From NCBI GenBank assembly GCA_958009055.1, contig OY253650.1:1178001-1242000 (forward strand): DNA of 64,000 nt. Reading direction: 5' to 3'. The translations under genes and the position numbers were made by a program. Source of the stretch: Choricystis sp. odSpoLacu1. Lineage: Eukaryota > Chlorophyta > Trebouxiophyceae. This document shows, one piece after another, positions 1 through 10,160 of the stretch. The notes below the pieces were generated by a model. That model searched no databases and had not been told where the DNA came from. It saw only the letters and a list, made by a program, of their open reading frames with translations. Numbering within the stretch: position 1 is the stretch's first letter; the number at the start of each line of letters is the position of its first letter.

Positions 1-7
1 CACACAG

Positions 8-435
8 GTGTCAACTACTTCCAGTCCGTCACCCCCTCCCTCGCCCTCGGCGGCGAAGCCTTCTGGCTCGCCTCCCAGCTCAAGTCGGGGGCCGGCTTTG
101 CCGCGCGCCACACCGGCGCCACCCACGTGGCCACCGCCCAAGTCGCCACCACGGGCCTCCTGTCCTTGGCCTACCTGCACCGCGTCTCGGACAAGGTGTC
201 GCTGGCGGCGGACCTGCTGTGGAACTGGAACGCGCGCGAAGCGGGCGCCGCGTTTGGCTATGACTACACCCTGCGCCACGCCCGCCTGCGCGGCCGCGTC
301 GACACGGAGGGCAAGGTGGCCGCCTTCCTGGAGGAGAGGCTGAATGTGGGGGTGTCGTTTGTGTTGAGCGCGGAGCTGGACCATGCCGCTGCCAAAAACT
401 ATCGGTTTGGCCTGGGGCTGGTGGTGGGCGAGTGA
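8..435 (+). CDS. TOM40: TOM40, C-terminal part (mitochondrial outer-membrane import pore)
   Basis: Last exon of the beta-barrel channel of the TOM complex, which admits nuclear-encoded precursors into mitochondria. The window opens on an intron end (CACACAG, positions 1-7), and the exon starts inside a codon at 8. The readable 142 residues match the Tom40 C-terminus: NYFQSVTP near the start, then FGYDYTLRHARLRGRVDTEG, LEERLN and the end motif LSAELDHAAAKNYRFGLGL. Alternating hydrophobic strands fit the last strands of the porin_3 barrel. The reading frame ends at TGA 433-435. The 5' exons lie outside the window, so the protein start is unknown. VDAC is the related alternative, but the RGRVDTEG and AELDHAAAKNY blocks favour Tom40. 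Confidence 0.88.
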
Positions 436-915
436 GTGTGTGTGTGCTGTGTGTGCTGTGTTTGCTCACATGTCACACACGTGCGCAGACGGGCCCCGTT
501 GTTTCTTCTCTGTTTTTTCAACCTTTTGTGGGGTGGGAGCGGGGGAGAGAGAGAACAAAATCACGCGTCGAGGTGTGTGTGAAATCGAAAACCCGAAAAC
601 ATCAACACACGCTTCCGTCGCTCCACACACGCGTGGTGGTTGGAGGAGAGAGGAGGGGAAGCGGGTCGTGTGTGGGGCGTGGTGGGCGAGTCTTTTTCGC
701 TTTCACCCCGACGCAACGACGTGTTTTTCACTCACACTCGTCCATCGTTTCTTCCGCTCCCACTCACGCTCACCCCGCCGCGCCACTCGCAGCGCGGACA
801 CAGGCCACCCACTCACACACACACACACACACACACCCTCCTTCCCTGGTGCTCCGCGCGTCGGGGGACGCGGCACCGCATCGAAAAGCGCGCCTTTTGC
901 TCTTCCTCCCTCCCC
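436..915. other. Intergenic region TOM40-UBC7
   Basis: No convincing gene. It holds the TOM40 3' flank, GT- and CA-rich stretches and a CA microsatellite at 814-836, then the UBC7 5' leader. Confidence 0.5.
814..836. repeat. CA microsatellite
   Basis: About 11 CA units about 80 bp upstream of the UBC7 start codon. Confidence 0.9.
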
Positions 916-1836
916 ATGACTGACCAGGCGTCCCTGCTGCTCAAGAAGCAGCTCAAAGGTGGGGTCGAGGGTGACGCGCTGCAGCAAGCGCACGCGTGCC
1001 GAGGGCGTGGGGGGGGCGCCGAGTCGGGGCGGGAGCGGCGTGCGTGCTGTCCGGAGAGAGCAGGGGCGCGGTGCTTTGTTCCACCGCCCCGCCCTCCCCG
1101 CCGCCTCGGACGCGGCGCCCAGGCATTGGGGGGGTGGCCTGCCTCGGCTGGGAGGGCGGGCAGGCGGGGCAACGGGGGCCGGTGCCGAGACAACGCCCCT
1201 TCTCTCTCTTGCGCAGCGCGATGCGCACGCTCAAAACACGAAAAAAAAAAACACCGACCCTTTCCCCCCTTCCCACCCACACAGAGCTCACCAAAAAACC
1301 CGTCGACGGCTTCTCCGCCGGCCTGGTGGAAGACTCCCTGTTCGAGTGGGCCATCACGGTCATGGGGCCGCCGGACACATACTAGTGAGTGTGGGGTTTG
1401 GGAGGGGGTGGGTGGGAGCGGGGCGCGCGCCTGTTTTTTCGATCGACACACAAACACACACCCCACCCCAACCACCATCAGCGAGGGCGGCTTCTTCAAC
1501 GCCATCCTGTCCTTCCCCCAGGACTACCCCCAGTCCCCGCCCTCGTGCCGGTTCACGTCCGAGATGTGGCACCCCAACGTTTACCGCGACGGCCGCGTGT
1601 GCATCTCCATCCTGCACCGCCCGGGGGACGACCCGCACGGCTATGAAGCCGCCTCTGAACGGTGGTCCCCCGTGCACACGGTGGAGACGATCATGCTGTC
1701 CATCATCTCCATGCTGTCATCGCCGAATGATGAGTCGCCCGCCAACGTGGACGCCGCCAAAGAGTGGCGCGAGGATCGGGACGGGTTCAAGAAGCGGGTG
1801 GCGCGCCTGGTGCGCAAGAGCCAGGAGATGATGTGA
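916..1836 (+). CDS. UBC7: Ubiquitin-conjugating enzyme E2, UBC7/UBE2G2 type
   Basis: E2 enzyme that carries ubiquitin as a thioester and hands it to RING ligases. UBC7/UBE2G2 members work in ER-associated degradation. Three exons fit: 916-958, 1285-1384 and 1482-1836, with phases agreeing, giving 165 residues, the same length as human UBE2G2. The HPN motif is at about residues 78-80 and the catalytic Cys at about 88 (GRVCISIL). The acidic active-site-loop insertion RPGDDPHGYE, diagnostic of the UBC7/G1/G2 branch, follows, then ERWSPVHTVETI. The C-terminus KKRVARLVRKSQEMM is helical. Intron 1 (326 bp) is long for this genome. The start is the first ATG giving the usual short N-terminal helix. 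Confidence 0.95.
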   Translation: MTDQASLLLKKQLKGGVEGDALQQAHACRGRGGGAESGRERRACCPERAGARCFVPPPRPPRRLGRGAQALGGWPASAGRAGRRGNGGRCRDNAPSLSCAARCARSKHEKKKHRPFPPFPPTQSSPKNPSTASPPAWWKTPCSSGPSRSWGRRTHTSECGVWEGVGGSGARACFFDRHTNTHPTPTTISEGGFFNAILSFPQDYPQSPPSCRFTSEMWHPNVYRDGRVCISILHRPGDDPHGYEAASERWSPVHTVETIMLSIISMLSSPNDESPANVDAAKEWREDRDGFKKRVARLVRKSQEMM

Positions 1837-2268
1837 GAGAGAGAAGGGTGTGGTGTGGCGGCGCGAGTCGGTGACACGGGTGGCGTTTTTTTAACCCCAG
1901 AAACAAACAACAGAGCTGTGCTTTTTCCTTTTTATATAATATCACTGCAAACAACTGCTGCTTCCCCCACTCCGAATGATGCATCCCTTTTTGGTGTGTG
2001 TGGGTGTGGAGGATGGGCAACACAGCAGGGAGACACTGACCGACCACTCACTTTTCGTTTCGTTTTCGACTTGAGACTGTTTGTCGCTTGCGCCCCACTC
2101 GCTCTCGCCACACACTCCCACGCCCCCTCCCCACACCTCCTGTGCCCCACACGCTTGCTCCTGCCCTGCATTGGCCACCGACACACTGGGCTGGGCTGTC
2201 CACCACTCACTGACTCTTACGAAACTCGCATGCGGCTGCCGCCGCCCTGAAAACACAAATGGCGCCGA
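1837..2268. other. Intergenic region UBC7-starch synthase
   Basis: No gene seen. A locally AT-rich patch (TTTTTATATAATATCA near 1930) probably belongs to the UBC7 3' untranslated region or terminator. The rest is the promoter side of the starch synthase. Confidence 0.5.
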
Positions 2269-5200
2269 ATGCAGGCCCGTCGCCCGCCCACACCTGACCG
2301 ACATCCACGCCTTCCCCCCACCCCCCGTCGCGTCAGCCAAGGTCGCTCCCCGGGCGGGCGGCTGCTGGTGTTCGCTCTCGCGCGGCGCGCGCCGCGCGGC
2401 CGCCGCCAGGCGGCGGTCGCACCGGACGAGATGCAGGTAAGGGGTGTGGACAGTGTTTGCGTTGTGTGTGTGTGGCGAGGGTGGCCAGTGCGCGTGGGCA
2501 GGGGTGTGGTTTCATCATTTTCAGAACGGCGCGCCCTTGTTTCAACTTCCACAGGTCGTCTTTGTCGCGACCGAGGTCGCGCCCTGGTCCAAGGTGGGCG
2601 GCCTGGGCGACGTCATGGCGTCGCTGCCGGTGGCGCTGGCGGCAAGGTGAGTTGGAGAGTGGGGAGGGGAGGGGGGTGGTTTGGGGACACCACGGGTGCC
2701 GGGTGTGTTGCTCACCCACACCCCTTTCATTCCTCCCTCCCTCTCTCTCTCCCCCACACACACAGAGGCCACCGCGTCATGACGGTGGCCCCCCTCTACG
2801 ACTCCTCCCCCCCCCCCTCCTCCGACGCGGCGGCTGCCCCAGTCATCGCGTGGGCGCACGCCCCCGCCCCGGCCTGCGCCCTGACGGCGGCCACCCTGCG
2901 CACCATCCTCGTGGACGGCGTGCACCGCGTGTTTGTGGACCATGCCGCCTTTCGTGAGCTGAGAGGGGACGGCATATATGGAGGCGCAAACTCAACCTAC
3001 GCCGAACCCTCGGGCGTGGATGGCGCCACCCCCTGGCCCCACCTGGACGTCCGCTACTCCATTCTCTGCCAAGCCGCCCTGGCGGCTCCCCTGCTGGTGT
3101 GGGGGGCGGGCGGGTGGGGGGAGGGAGGGGAGGTGGCCGCGCGCGCGGCCGCGCGCGGCGCGGCGGAGGCCATGCTGCGCGTGGCGGGCGCGGTGGAGGA
3201 GGAGGACGCAGAGAAGCCGCTTGAAGGCCAGTGGCACGTGGTGGATGACGGCGATGGAGGCGGCGGCGTCGTGGTGGCGACGGGCAGCGCGGCGCGGGCG
3301 GGGCTTTTGGCCGCGGCTGCCACGCCACCGCCGCCGCCGGTCGACACGTCTGTCGCTGCCGAACCCACTGCCGAACCCGCTGCCGAACCTGCTGCCATGC
3401 TCGACCAACCACGCCCCTCCACGGGTGGCGGCGACGGCGACACGCCGCTGCCGGAGCTGCAGCGGCCGCGGCCGCCGCCGCGGGCCGCGCGGCGGAAGGC
3501 GGACGCGGGCAAGGCCGACGAAAAGGTGGTGTCCGAGGCTAGTGCTGCGCCTGGCGGTGTCGTCGTCCGCGACGACGCGCCAGCCGAGTCTGCATCGGTT
3601 GATGAAGACGCCCCCGCAGCGACCGATGCTGCTCCAGCCGCGCCGGCAGCGGCTGGCGACGCCCCCGCCGCGCCGGCAGCAGTCAGCGACGCCCCCGCCA
3701 CCTCTCTGGCAGCGGTGGGCGCCGCCCCTGCCGCGCCGGCATCGGTTGGCGCCGCCTCTGCCGCACAGACTGCGGCTGGCGACGCCCTCGCTGCCGCGCC
3801 GGCAGCAGCCGGCGCCACCGCCGCCGCGCCGACAGCTGCTGCCGCCCCCCCCCACTTCACAGTCGCGGCGTGGCAAACGAGCTGCGGTCCGCGTGTCGAC
3901 GCCCAAGCAGAGTGCTGGTGCTGCAGCCGCGGGCGTGGCGGCCGCGCCGGCAGCAGTGGATGACGCCTCTGCCGCGGCGCCCGCTGCCGCAGCCGACGCG
4001 CCGCCTCCGACTGCGCCGCCCACTGCCGACCGGCCCCCCTTGGACGACGCAGGCGCAGGCGCAGATGGAGACGAGGAAGCGACCGCCGTGGACGATGCCT
4101 CGGCGCCGTCCACGGCGGCCGCCCCCGACCCCTCGCCGCCGCCGCCCCCCCCCCACCGACGATGAAGGCGCCCCCCCCCACACACATCGCGCAGCCCGCC
4201 CCGCCATCACCCCGCCCCAAGCTGCTGCCCCTTACGTCGCTGGCGCTGCGTGCGTCCGCCCCACTGCCGCGCCCCACCGGGCGGGATGGGCGGCCGCTGT
4301 CGGTGCGGACGCGCGTCGGCGGCAGCAGCGGCGAGCGCGAGCCGCCGCCACCACCGCCGCCGCCACCACCGCCACCACCACCGCCAGCTGGCCCTCCTGC
4401 GCGCGGTGGCCGCCCTGTCGCGACCGGGACAGTGGGCGCTGCCTCCCCCCCCGGCGCACCTCCCCCGCCCCTACCCCCTCCCCCCCGCCCCGTCGCCTTT
4501 GTGGGCAACGACTGGCCGTGCGGCCCCCTGGCCGCCTACCTGGCCGTCGCCACGGCCGGCCGCGGTCCGGGTGCGGGCGCGGCGGGCGGCGCCGCGTACG
4601 CGAGGGCGCTGGCGGCGGCCCTGAAAAACGCGCGGTCTGCCTTTTGCATTCACAACCTGGCGTACCAAGGCGTGTTTGTTGGCGAGGGTGGGGCGACACT
4701 GAACCGTTTATGTCTGCCGGAAGATGATGTGCGCGTGGCGGCGTGGGCTGCGGCGGCGCGCGGGGGCGACAGCAGCAGCGGCGACAGCAGCAGCGAAGAC
4801 GTCAACTGGATGCGCGCCGCGCTCGCGACCGCGTCGCGCGTCGTCACCGTCTCCCCCACCTACGCGGAGGAGATCACGGCGGGCGACCCAGTGGCGGCAT
4901 GCGGCCTGCACGACCTCCTGGCCTCCACCCGGGTGGACGGCATCGTCAACGGGGTGGACGTCAAGGAGTGGGACCCCGCCACAGACGCGAGGCTGGCACC
5001 AGCATCCCGTTTCGACGCGGCGTGTGTCGCCACCGGCAAAGCCGCCGCCAAGGCCGCCTTCCAGCGGGCGCACGGCCTGGACGTCGACCCGGACGCCACC
5101 CTGGTCGTGTATGTGGGCCGGTTGACGGACCAGAAAGGGGTGGACGTGCTGCTCGCGGCCGCGCCCGCGCTCGTCGGCTCGGCCCACGTGGGCGCCGCCC

Positions 5201-5740
5201 CCCCCGTCCGCGCCCCCACGCTCCCGCCCGACCGACACCCACCCCATCCAGTTCGCCGCCCTGGGCACGGGTGAACCCTGGATGGCGGCCGCCCTGGCCG
5301 CCCTGGCGCCCTCCTACCCGGGGGCTGCGGTCGGGGTGCCCGCGTTTTCAGAGGGCGGCGCGCACGCCGCGATCGCGGCCGCCGACGTCGTCGCCGTGCC
5401 GTCCCGCTTCGAACCGTGCGGCCTGGTGGCGCGCGCGGCGGCGCGGTATGGCGCCCTCCCCCTGGTGGCGCCGGTCGGTGGGTTGGCCGACCTGGTGGCT
5501 GACGGCGCGGGCGAAGCGTTGCCCGCGTTTGGTGATGCACATGATCCGGCCGCGCTGTGCGCCGCGGTGGACGCCTTTGTGGCGGCCGTGCGGAGGCTGG
5601 CGGCGAGGCGGCTGCAAGATCCCCAGGCGCACGCGGCCGCTGTCAACGCGGCCATGTCAGTGGATGTGTCGTGGGATGGACCAAGCGGGCCGGCCGCGCG
5701 GTGGGAGGCGGTGCTGCGCGAAATGTTGGCAGAGGGATGA
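2269..5740 (+). CDS. Starch synthase (GT5), plastid, with long low-complexity insert and three frame breaks
   Basis: ADP-glucose:alpha-1,4-glucan glucosyltransferase of family GT5, expected in the plastid. Exons: 2269-2436 (basic transit-like leader), 2555-2646, and 2766 onward. The N-terminal block [18 protein letters not shown] carries the ADPG-binding loop with V in place of the common [15 protein letters not shown] and [14 protein letters not shown] follow. An Ala/Pro/Asp-rich insert of roughly 450 residues (about 3090-4490) separates this from [10 protein letters not shown]. After it come [44 protein letters not shown] and [10 protein letters not shown], the GT5 C-terminal lobe. Frame changes occur at C-runs 3845-3853, 4145-4154 and 5198-5205; the frame between about 4155 and 4490 is uncertain. 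Whether it is granule-bound or soluble cannot be decided. Confidence 0.85.
3616..3850 (+). repeat. Degenerate Ala/Pro codon repeat inside the starch synthase
   Basis: Imperfect units of about 36 bp encoding variants of [10 protein letters not shown] repeat about six times. Upstream at 3358-3393 there are shorter repeats encoding [12 protein letters not shown]. These sit in the insert that interrupts the GT5 fold and probably arose by replication slippage. Confidence 0.65.
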
Positions 5741-5765
5741 GGTTTTTTTTTTTCCTGTTTTTTGA

Positions 5766-5770
5766 TTACA
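5766..5770 (-). terminator. Possible polyadenylation signal TGTAA (UIM protein)
   Basis: TGTAA on the minus strand about 120 bp after the stop of the UIM gene. With the plus-strand signal at 5859, the two convergent genes would have overlapping 3' ends. Short motif, low certainty. Confidence 0.3.
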
Positions 5771-5858
5771 CCCTAAAAGCTACCCCACACTTTTTTTATA
5801 CACCTACACGCACTTGCGCGCCTTCCCCCGCTGTGCCGGGGGAGCGCTTTTGTTTTTT

Positions 5859-5863
5859 TGTAA
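5859..5863 (+). terminator. Possible polyadenylation signal TGTAA (starch synthase)
   Basis: TGTAA, the usual chlorophyte poly(A) signal, lies about 120 bp after the starch synthase stop. The motif is short and could be chance. Confidence 0.3.
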
Positions 5864-5890
5864 ATGTTCAACAAAAAACGACGCACCTTT

Positions 5891-6325
5891 TCAACCGCCC
5901 AGCAAAAGCCGCTTGGCCAGCCGTCCAAACTCGGCCCTTCCCATCTCCATTATGCCTCCACCCCCCACTTCACAGGCCAGGGCCATCATGAGGGAGACGT
6001 CGTCGCCGCCGGGGGCGCCGTCTCCTAGGATGGCGGCCGACGCGGCAGTCAAAGACGCACGCGTGATGACATTCCGCCCGCCCGACAGCTGCACAAAGAC
6101 CGCGTCCAGCTCGTGCTCAGTGGGAGGGGGTGGAGTATTCTTGGAGCGGGGGCGGGTGGCGGCGGGTGGCGTGGCAGAGGCGCGGCGTGGGGCGGGTTTG
6201 GCCAGCGCGTCGTCGTCGTCGTCAGAGGAGAGGACGACTGGCGACGCGGCGCGCTGCGGTGGACGCGGCGTGTCGGCCAGGGAGGCCGCGATGGCGGCCG
6301 CCAGGTCGGCGTCTTCGTCCTCCAT
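5891..6325 (-). CDS. Small UIM-containing protein with calmodulin-like helices
   Basis: Single-exon gene for 144 residues, function not known. Residues 2-18 (EDEDADLAAAIAASLAD) fit the ubiquitin-interacting motif: acidic cap, then Ala, and Ser-Leu spaced as in the e-e-AL-x-SL consensus. An acidic Ser-Asp run (SSDDDDD) and a Pro/Arg-rich linker follow. The last about 70 residues (ELDAVFVQLSGGRN through FGRLAKRLLLGG) look like two helical hairpins of an EF-hand-like pair without usable calcium ligands. This suggests a ubiquitin-reading adaptor, possibly nuclear; the role is inference. It converges tail-to-tail on the starch synthase with about 150 bp between stops. Confidence 0.7.
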   Translation of the reverse strand: MEDEDADLAAAIAASLADTPRPPQRAASPVVLSSDDDDDALAKPAPRRASATPPAATRPRSKNTPPPPTEHELDAVFVQLSGGRNVITRASLTAASAAILGDGAPGGDDVSLMMALACEVGGGGIMEMGRAEFGRLAKRLLLGG

Positions 6326-7008
6326 ATTTTGAGGCCAGGAGGAGGGGACGCGGGGAGAGGGTGTGACGGCGGCCGCGGGCCGCGGTCAAAAGGTGAGAGA
6401 TGTGTTTCGACCGACGCGTTTTTTTGTTTTCTGGCCCTCGCCTCTTCCGCCGCCGTCCCAAAGGCTGGCGCCCACGCCGTTTCGATCAGGGAGACACAAG
6501 GCCGCGTCGCTGCGACACACGGCCCCTCTCTCTCTTTTTCTTAATATATTGTAGTTTTCATCATTAAAGTCAAAAAGGGGGGCTGTCGCTCGCTCTGACG
6601 TCACACACACACGCGTCGTTGTGAGGCCCACACTATACCATCCCGGTGTGCCGCCTCGTCACAGTCAGCGCGCCGCGTCCCTGGGAAAATCCATCCCCGA
6701 TGCCCGCGCATCGGCTGAAAAAAGGGGCATGTGTTTGACGGAGGAGCGAAGCGAAAAGATAGGCAAAAAAGGGGTGGATGGTGTCATCAAGAGGTAGTCC
6801 GTCGAAAGGCCAAACGAGTTGGTTTAAACATCAACCCAACCAAGTTTGTCAGCGCCCCCAAGCATCGTATCAGTGCTAGAGGTTGTGTTTTGCGCGTACA
6901 CCGTATTATAATTTTGGTTGGCACGTGTTTTTTGTTGTTGTTGTTTGCGACCGAAAAACGGGGGTCAACCCCGCGCCTGCGAGTCGCGCGCAGTGGTACC
7001 ACCCCTTC
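6326..7008. other. Intergenic region, AT-richer than neighbours
   Basis: No gene assigned. It contains an AT-rich stretch at about 6540-6570 and a plus-strand reading frame near 6780-6900 with the phrase AKRVGLNINPTKF, which faintly recalls a reverse-transcriptase motif but has no supporting context. No tRNA or snRNA pattern was recognised. Confidence 0.4.
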
Positions 7009-9827
7009 TCAGAAGCAGTTGGCGGGGCCAGGGCAACACTTGAGCTTGAACGCGTTGCCCGTGCTGGTGCAGACGCCTGGGTGTGTGGGGTGTGGTGGTG
7101 TGGTGGTGGGCGCGAAAACAAGACACACCCCGACACTCTCTCTCTCCCCCCAACACACCCTCACTCACCGTACACAGACACCACCAGCGGCTGGTTGATG
7201 TCGGCGATGGCGATGGGAATGTTGACGGTGCCCTGACCAGTGCCGCCCCCGCCAAAGGTGCCGTCGAACAAGGGGCCGGGCGGGCACACAGCGCCCGCCG
7301 TGCCGGTGCACCCGGGCCCCCCCTGGGGCGGCTTCTTGGCGGGGTCGCAGCACGGCCCCGACGCGGTGCACCCATTGTTCACGAGACCAGTAAAACCAGT
7401 GTCGTACAGCACGGTGGCACAGGCGCCGCCCTGGCGCACAACAAAGCGGTCGGGCACGGAGTACGAATCGTAGAAGAGGGTGCACTGGCACGTGCCCGCG
7501 CCCACAGTGCAGGTGCCCCCGTTGGTCGAGGGCGTGCCCAGGTCGTACGTCAACACATTTTGGTCGCCAAACGTATCCACGCCCTGCTTGACGGGGATGC
7601 CGTTGGCGGGGCCAGGCTGTACGGGCTGGCCGTCGGGGCACTGGCACTGGCCGCCGACACAGATCGCGCCCGTGGGGCACACCGTGTAGCAGTTGCCGCA
7701 GAAAAGTGCGTTGGTTTGAGTGCTGACACACTGGCCGCCACACAGTTCGTTGGGGGTGGAGCCTGGAAGGTAACGTGAAAAAGAAGGCGGTGTGTCAGTG
7801 TGCGCGGTGTTTCGCCCGATCGCTCTTGCCCCAAACCACACCAACACCCCCCAAAAAACACTCACAAGGAGGCGACGCGCAGCACACGCCCGTCGTGCAC
7901 GTGCCCGCCTGGTCCGTGATCTGGACTTGGCCGGGCGGGCAGCCGACATCGATCCCATAGCATGGCGACAAAACGCCGTTCACGCTGCACTCGGCACCGA
8001 GAATGTCCACGCCCTGCGGCGGGGACTCGGGGGGCAGGGTGCACGTGCCGTCGATGACGCAGGAGACGGAGTCGGTGGGCGTCAGCTCCTGGTACTCGGT
8101 CTTGGTGACGACGCCGGCGTACGGGCAGTAGAGCTGGGAGGTGGGGGTGGCGTGAGAAATGAAAAAGCGGCACCACCTCTCACGCCCAACCAAGCCTCCC
8201 TCGCTCCACCGCCCACATCCCTCTCATCCTTCTCACCGTTTCGTACGGCAGGCGATCCATGACAAACACAAACCGGTTGCCCTCCTGCGCGATCTGGCAG
8301 CCCGAGTCTTCAATGGTGACCGGTTCCAGCGGCACGCACTGCACCTTTTCTTTGCACGTGCGCGGCGTGTAGACGGGGTCGAGCGCTTTGGCATCGATGG
8401 TGGAGTTGATCTGTGGATGGGAGGGTGGGGTGGGTGAGAGCCGTTGTGTTTCATCCGGCGACCTTTTCTAAAACCGTTCCCCACCGTTTTTGCTTCCAAC
8501 CGCCCAACCCCCACGTACCTTGAGCGGGTCTTTCAGCTTGGACACCACCCCACCGGCCACCTTGGCCAGCAACGGGTTCTTGGCCGCCAGGGCGGACGCG
8601 TTGACGAGGGGTGCGGCAAAGCGGTCTGTCAGGCAGTCGCTGACGCGCGTGGCTGCCAGGTGGGCGCCGCTGAACCTGAGGTTGTGGCGGCAGTCCAGTT
8701 CTTGGACCCGGTGGCGGTCTTGTTCAGGGCGGCCACGTAGCGCTGCGCGTTGAAGATGAGCGCGTCCACGGCCGCGCCTTGGCCAGCTTCCCCCCACAGC
8801 GTCTTGGCGGCGGTGCCGCACTGAATGGTTTGGGTGGGGGCGTACTTGGTGGCGTTGTAGGCGCTGATCTGGAACTTGAGGTGGCCTGTGTGAGATGGTG
8901 GTGGGAAGTGAAAGTGAGAGAAACGAGGGTGGGTGTGTTTGTCGTGCGGCGGTGGTTGGTCCGCGTGGCGCCTCCCACCATTCTCTTACCAATCATGTCG
9001 GTCTTGGGCACGATGCCGACCTCGATGCTCTGCACGTACTTGTTGCTGGGCAACGGCACCTGCACCGCCACGCCTTCACCAAGGCCGCAGCGCAGGCCGC
9101 GGCCGTCGTCCAGCCCCAGCACGATGCCGGTGCGGGGGTCGACCCAGCAGGTGATCATAGCGGGAGGAAAGGGGGCGGTGTCCCAGGAAGAGGAGGTGGA
9201 TTCTGGTGTGGGGATGGTGGGGTTGGGGTGAGGAAAACCAACAAAACGACGACGAAGAAAACAAAAAGAAACACTCCTCTCTCACTCAACTCGTCAAAAA
9301 CTTGGCCTCGGCGCCAAGGCCGACGACGGGGTCCAGCTTGGGAGGGATCTGGAGGGAGGGTGGGGCGTGCGTGAGAGAGGGCTGGGAGGGTCCCACGCCC
9401 GCGCAAAAACTCCTACCTGCGCGCCGCGCGACGCGCGCCATGTGAGTAACGCCTCCACGCCCCTCGCGCACGCGTGGCTTGTCGCCGCCCGACTCCCACT
9501 ACCTCTACCCAAATACATGCTCTCGCCTCGCCTGTGGGCGGGGCGGCCATCGGGTTGGGCCAGCGCGCGCGCTCAACGCGTTTGTTGCGGGCGGACGCGC
9601 GCGCGTGGGGCTCCGATTTGAAAACTCTCCCGCCCCGCCCGCACACACGCCCGCTCCGCACTCCCTCTCATTCATAGAGGGGTCATCATCTACCCCACAC
9701 GCACCGTGGTCGTGTTTGACGGCGTGTGCGTCGTGTTTTTGAACGCCAGCAGCATCGGCGTCGGCAGCGCGGCGACCGTCGCGGCAGCCGCCAGCGCCAC
9801 GGCGGCGGCCAGGGCGGGGGCGCGCAT
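7009..9827 (-). CDS. Secreted Cys-rich protein with Stig1-like domain (one apparent frameshift)
   Basis: About 620 residues in eight exons: 9827-9705, 9348-9291, 9202-8990, 8885-8519, 8410-8237, 8133-7866, 7762-7169 and 7076-7009. All junctions agree in phase except inside exon 4. The first exon encodes a signal peptide (RAPALAAAVALAAAATVAAL), so export or a vesicle lumen is expected. The middle is rich in Cys (QCVPLEP, SVSCVIDGTC, VGCPPGQVQI). In the large exon, CGGQCVSTQTNALFCGNC followed by CPTGAICVGGQCQCPDG fits the Stig1/EGF-like Cys spacing. The end is VCTSTGNAFKLKCCPGPANCF. Exon 4 needs one extra base near 8695-8712 to join FNAQRYVAALNKTATGSK with LDCRHNLRFSGAHLAA. Substrate or partner unknown; an extracellular matrix or adhesion role is a guess. 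Confidence 0.75.
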
Positions 9828-10160
9828 GGTGGGAGAGTGGGGTGGGAGGTGTGTTTGGGTGGTGGGAGGGCAGGGAAGGGCACACTCGGAGCGCGCGTGT
9901 GTGCGGGAGAGAGATGTGTGTGAGTGAGTAAGGCACACACGTTTACTGTGGATGACAGTCAAAAAACGGACCGTGCGCCCGCCCCCGCCCCACCGCCGGC
10001 GCGCGCACGCGACCCACCACACACGTGCGGCGGGCGCGCTCTAAAAACAGACACACACGCGCTGAAACGGTCAGAGGCTAAGAGCATCAAGAACAAACAA
10101 ACAGTCGCTAGTTTTTTTCAGTTAAACAACAAAACACACAGTTCAGTCGTTCAACCCCCT
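9828..10160. other. Intergenic region
   Basis: Upstream region of the Cys-rich gene and downstream region of the next minus-strand gene. Nothing recognised beyond GT/CA-rich sequence. Confidence 0.5.

Noticed and set aside
8..343. Alternative frame across the TOM40 exon (Ser/Pro/Arg-rich)
   Set aside because: It is a shadow of the conserved Tom40 frame; composition is typical of GC-rich off-frame translation.
801..840. CA and TG runs as possible CRISPR or regulatory arrays
   Set aside because: They are simple dinucleotide microsatellites without spacers, common in the 5' leaders of this genome.
3054..4508. Minus-strand 484-codon frame over the starch synthase insert
   Set aside because: Mirror of an Ala/Pro repeat region; Gly/Ala/Arg-rich with no domain, while the plus strand carries GT5 motifs on both sides.
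3845..5205. Programmed ribosomal frameshifting in the starch synthase
   Set aside because: Three shifts in different directions, all at C-runs and in unrelated genes too, are better explained by run-length error or polymorphism; no slippery heptamer plus pseudoknot was seen.
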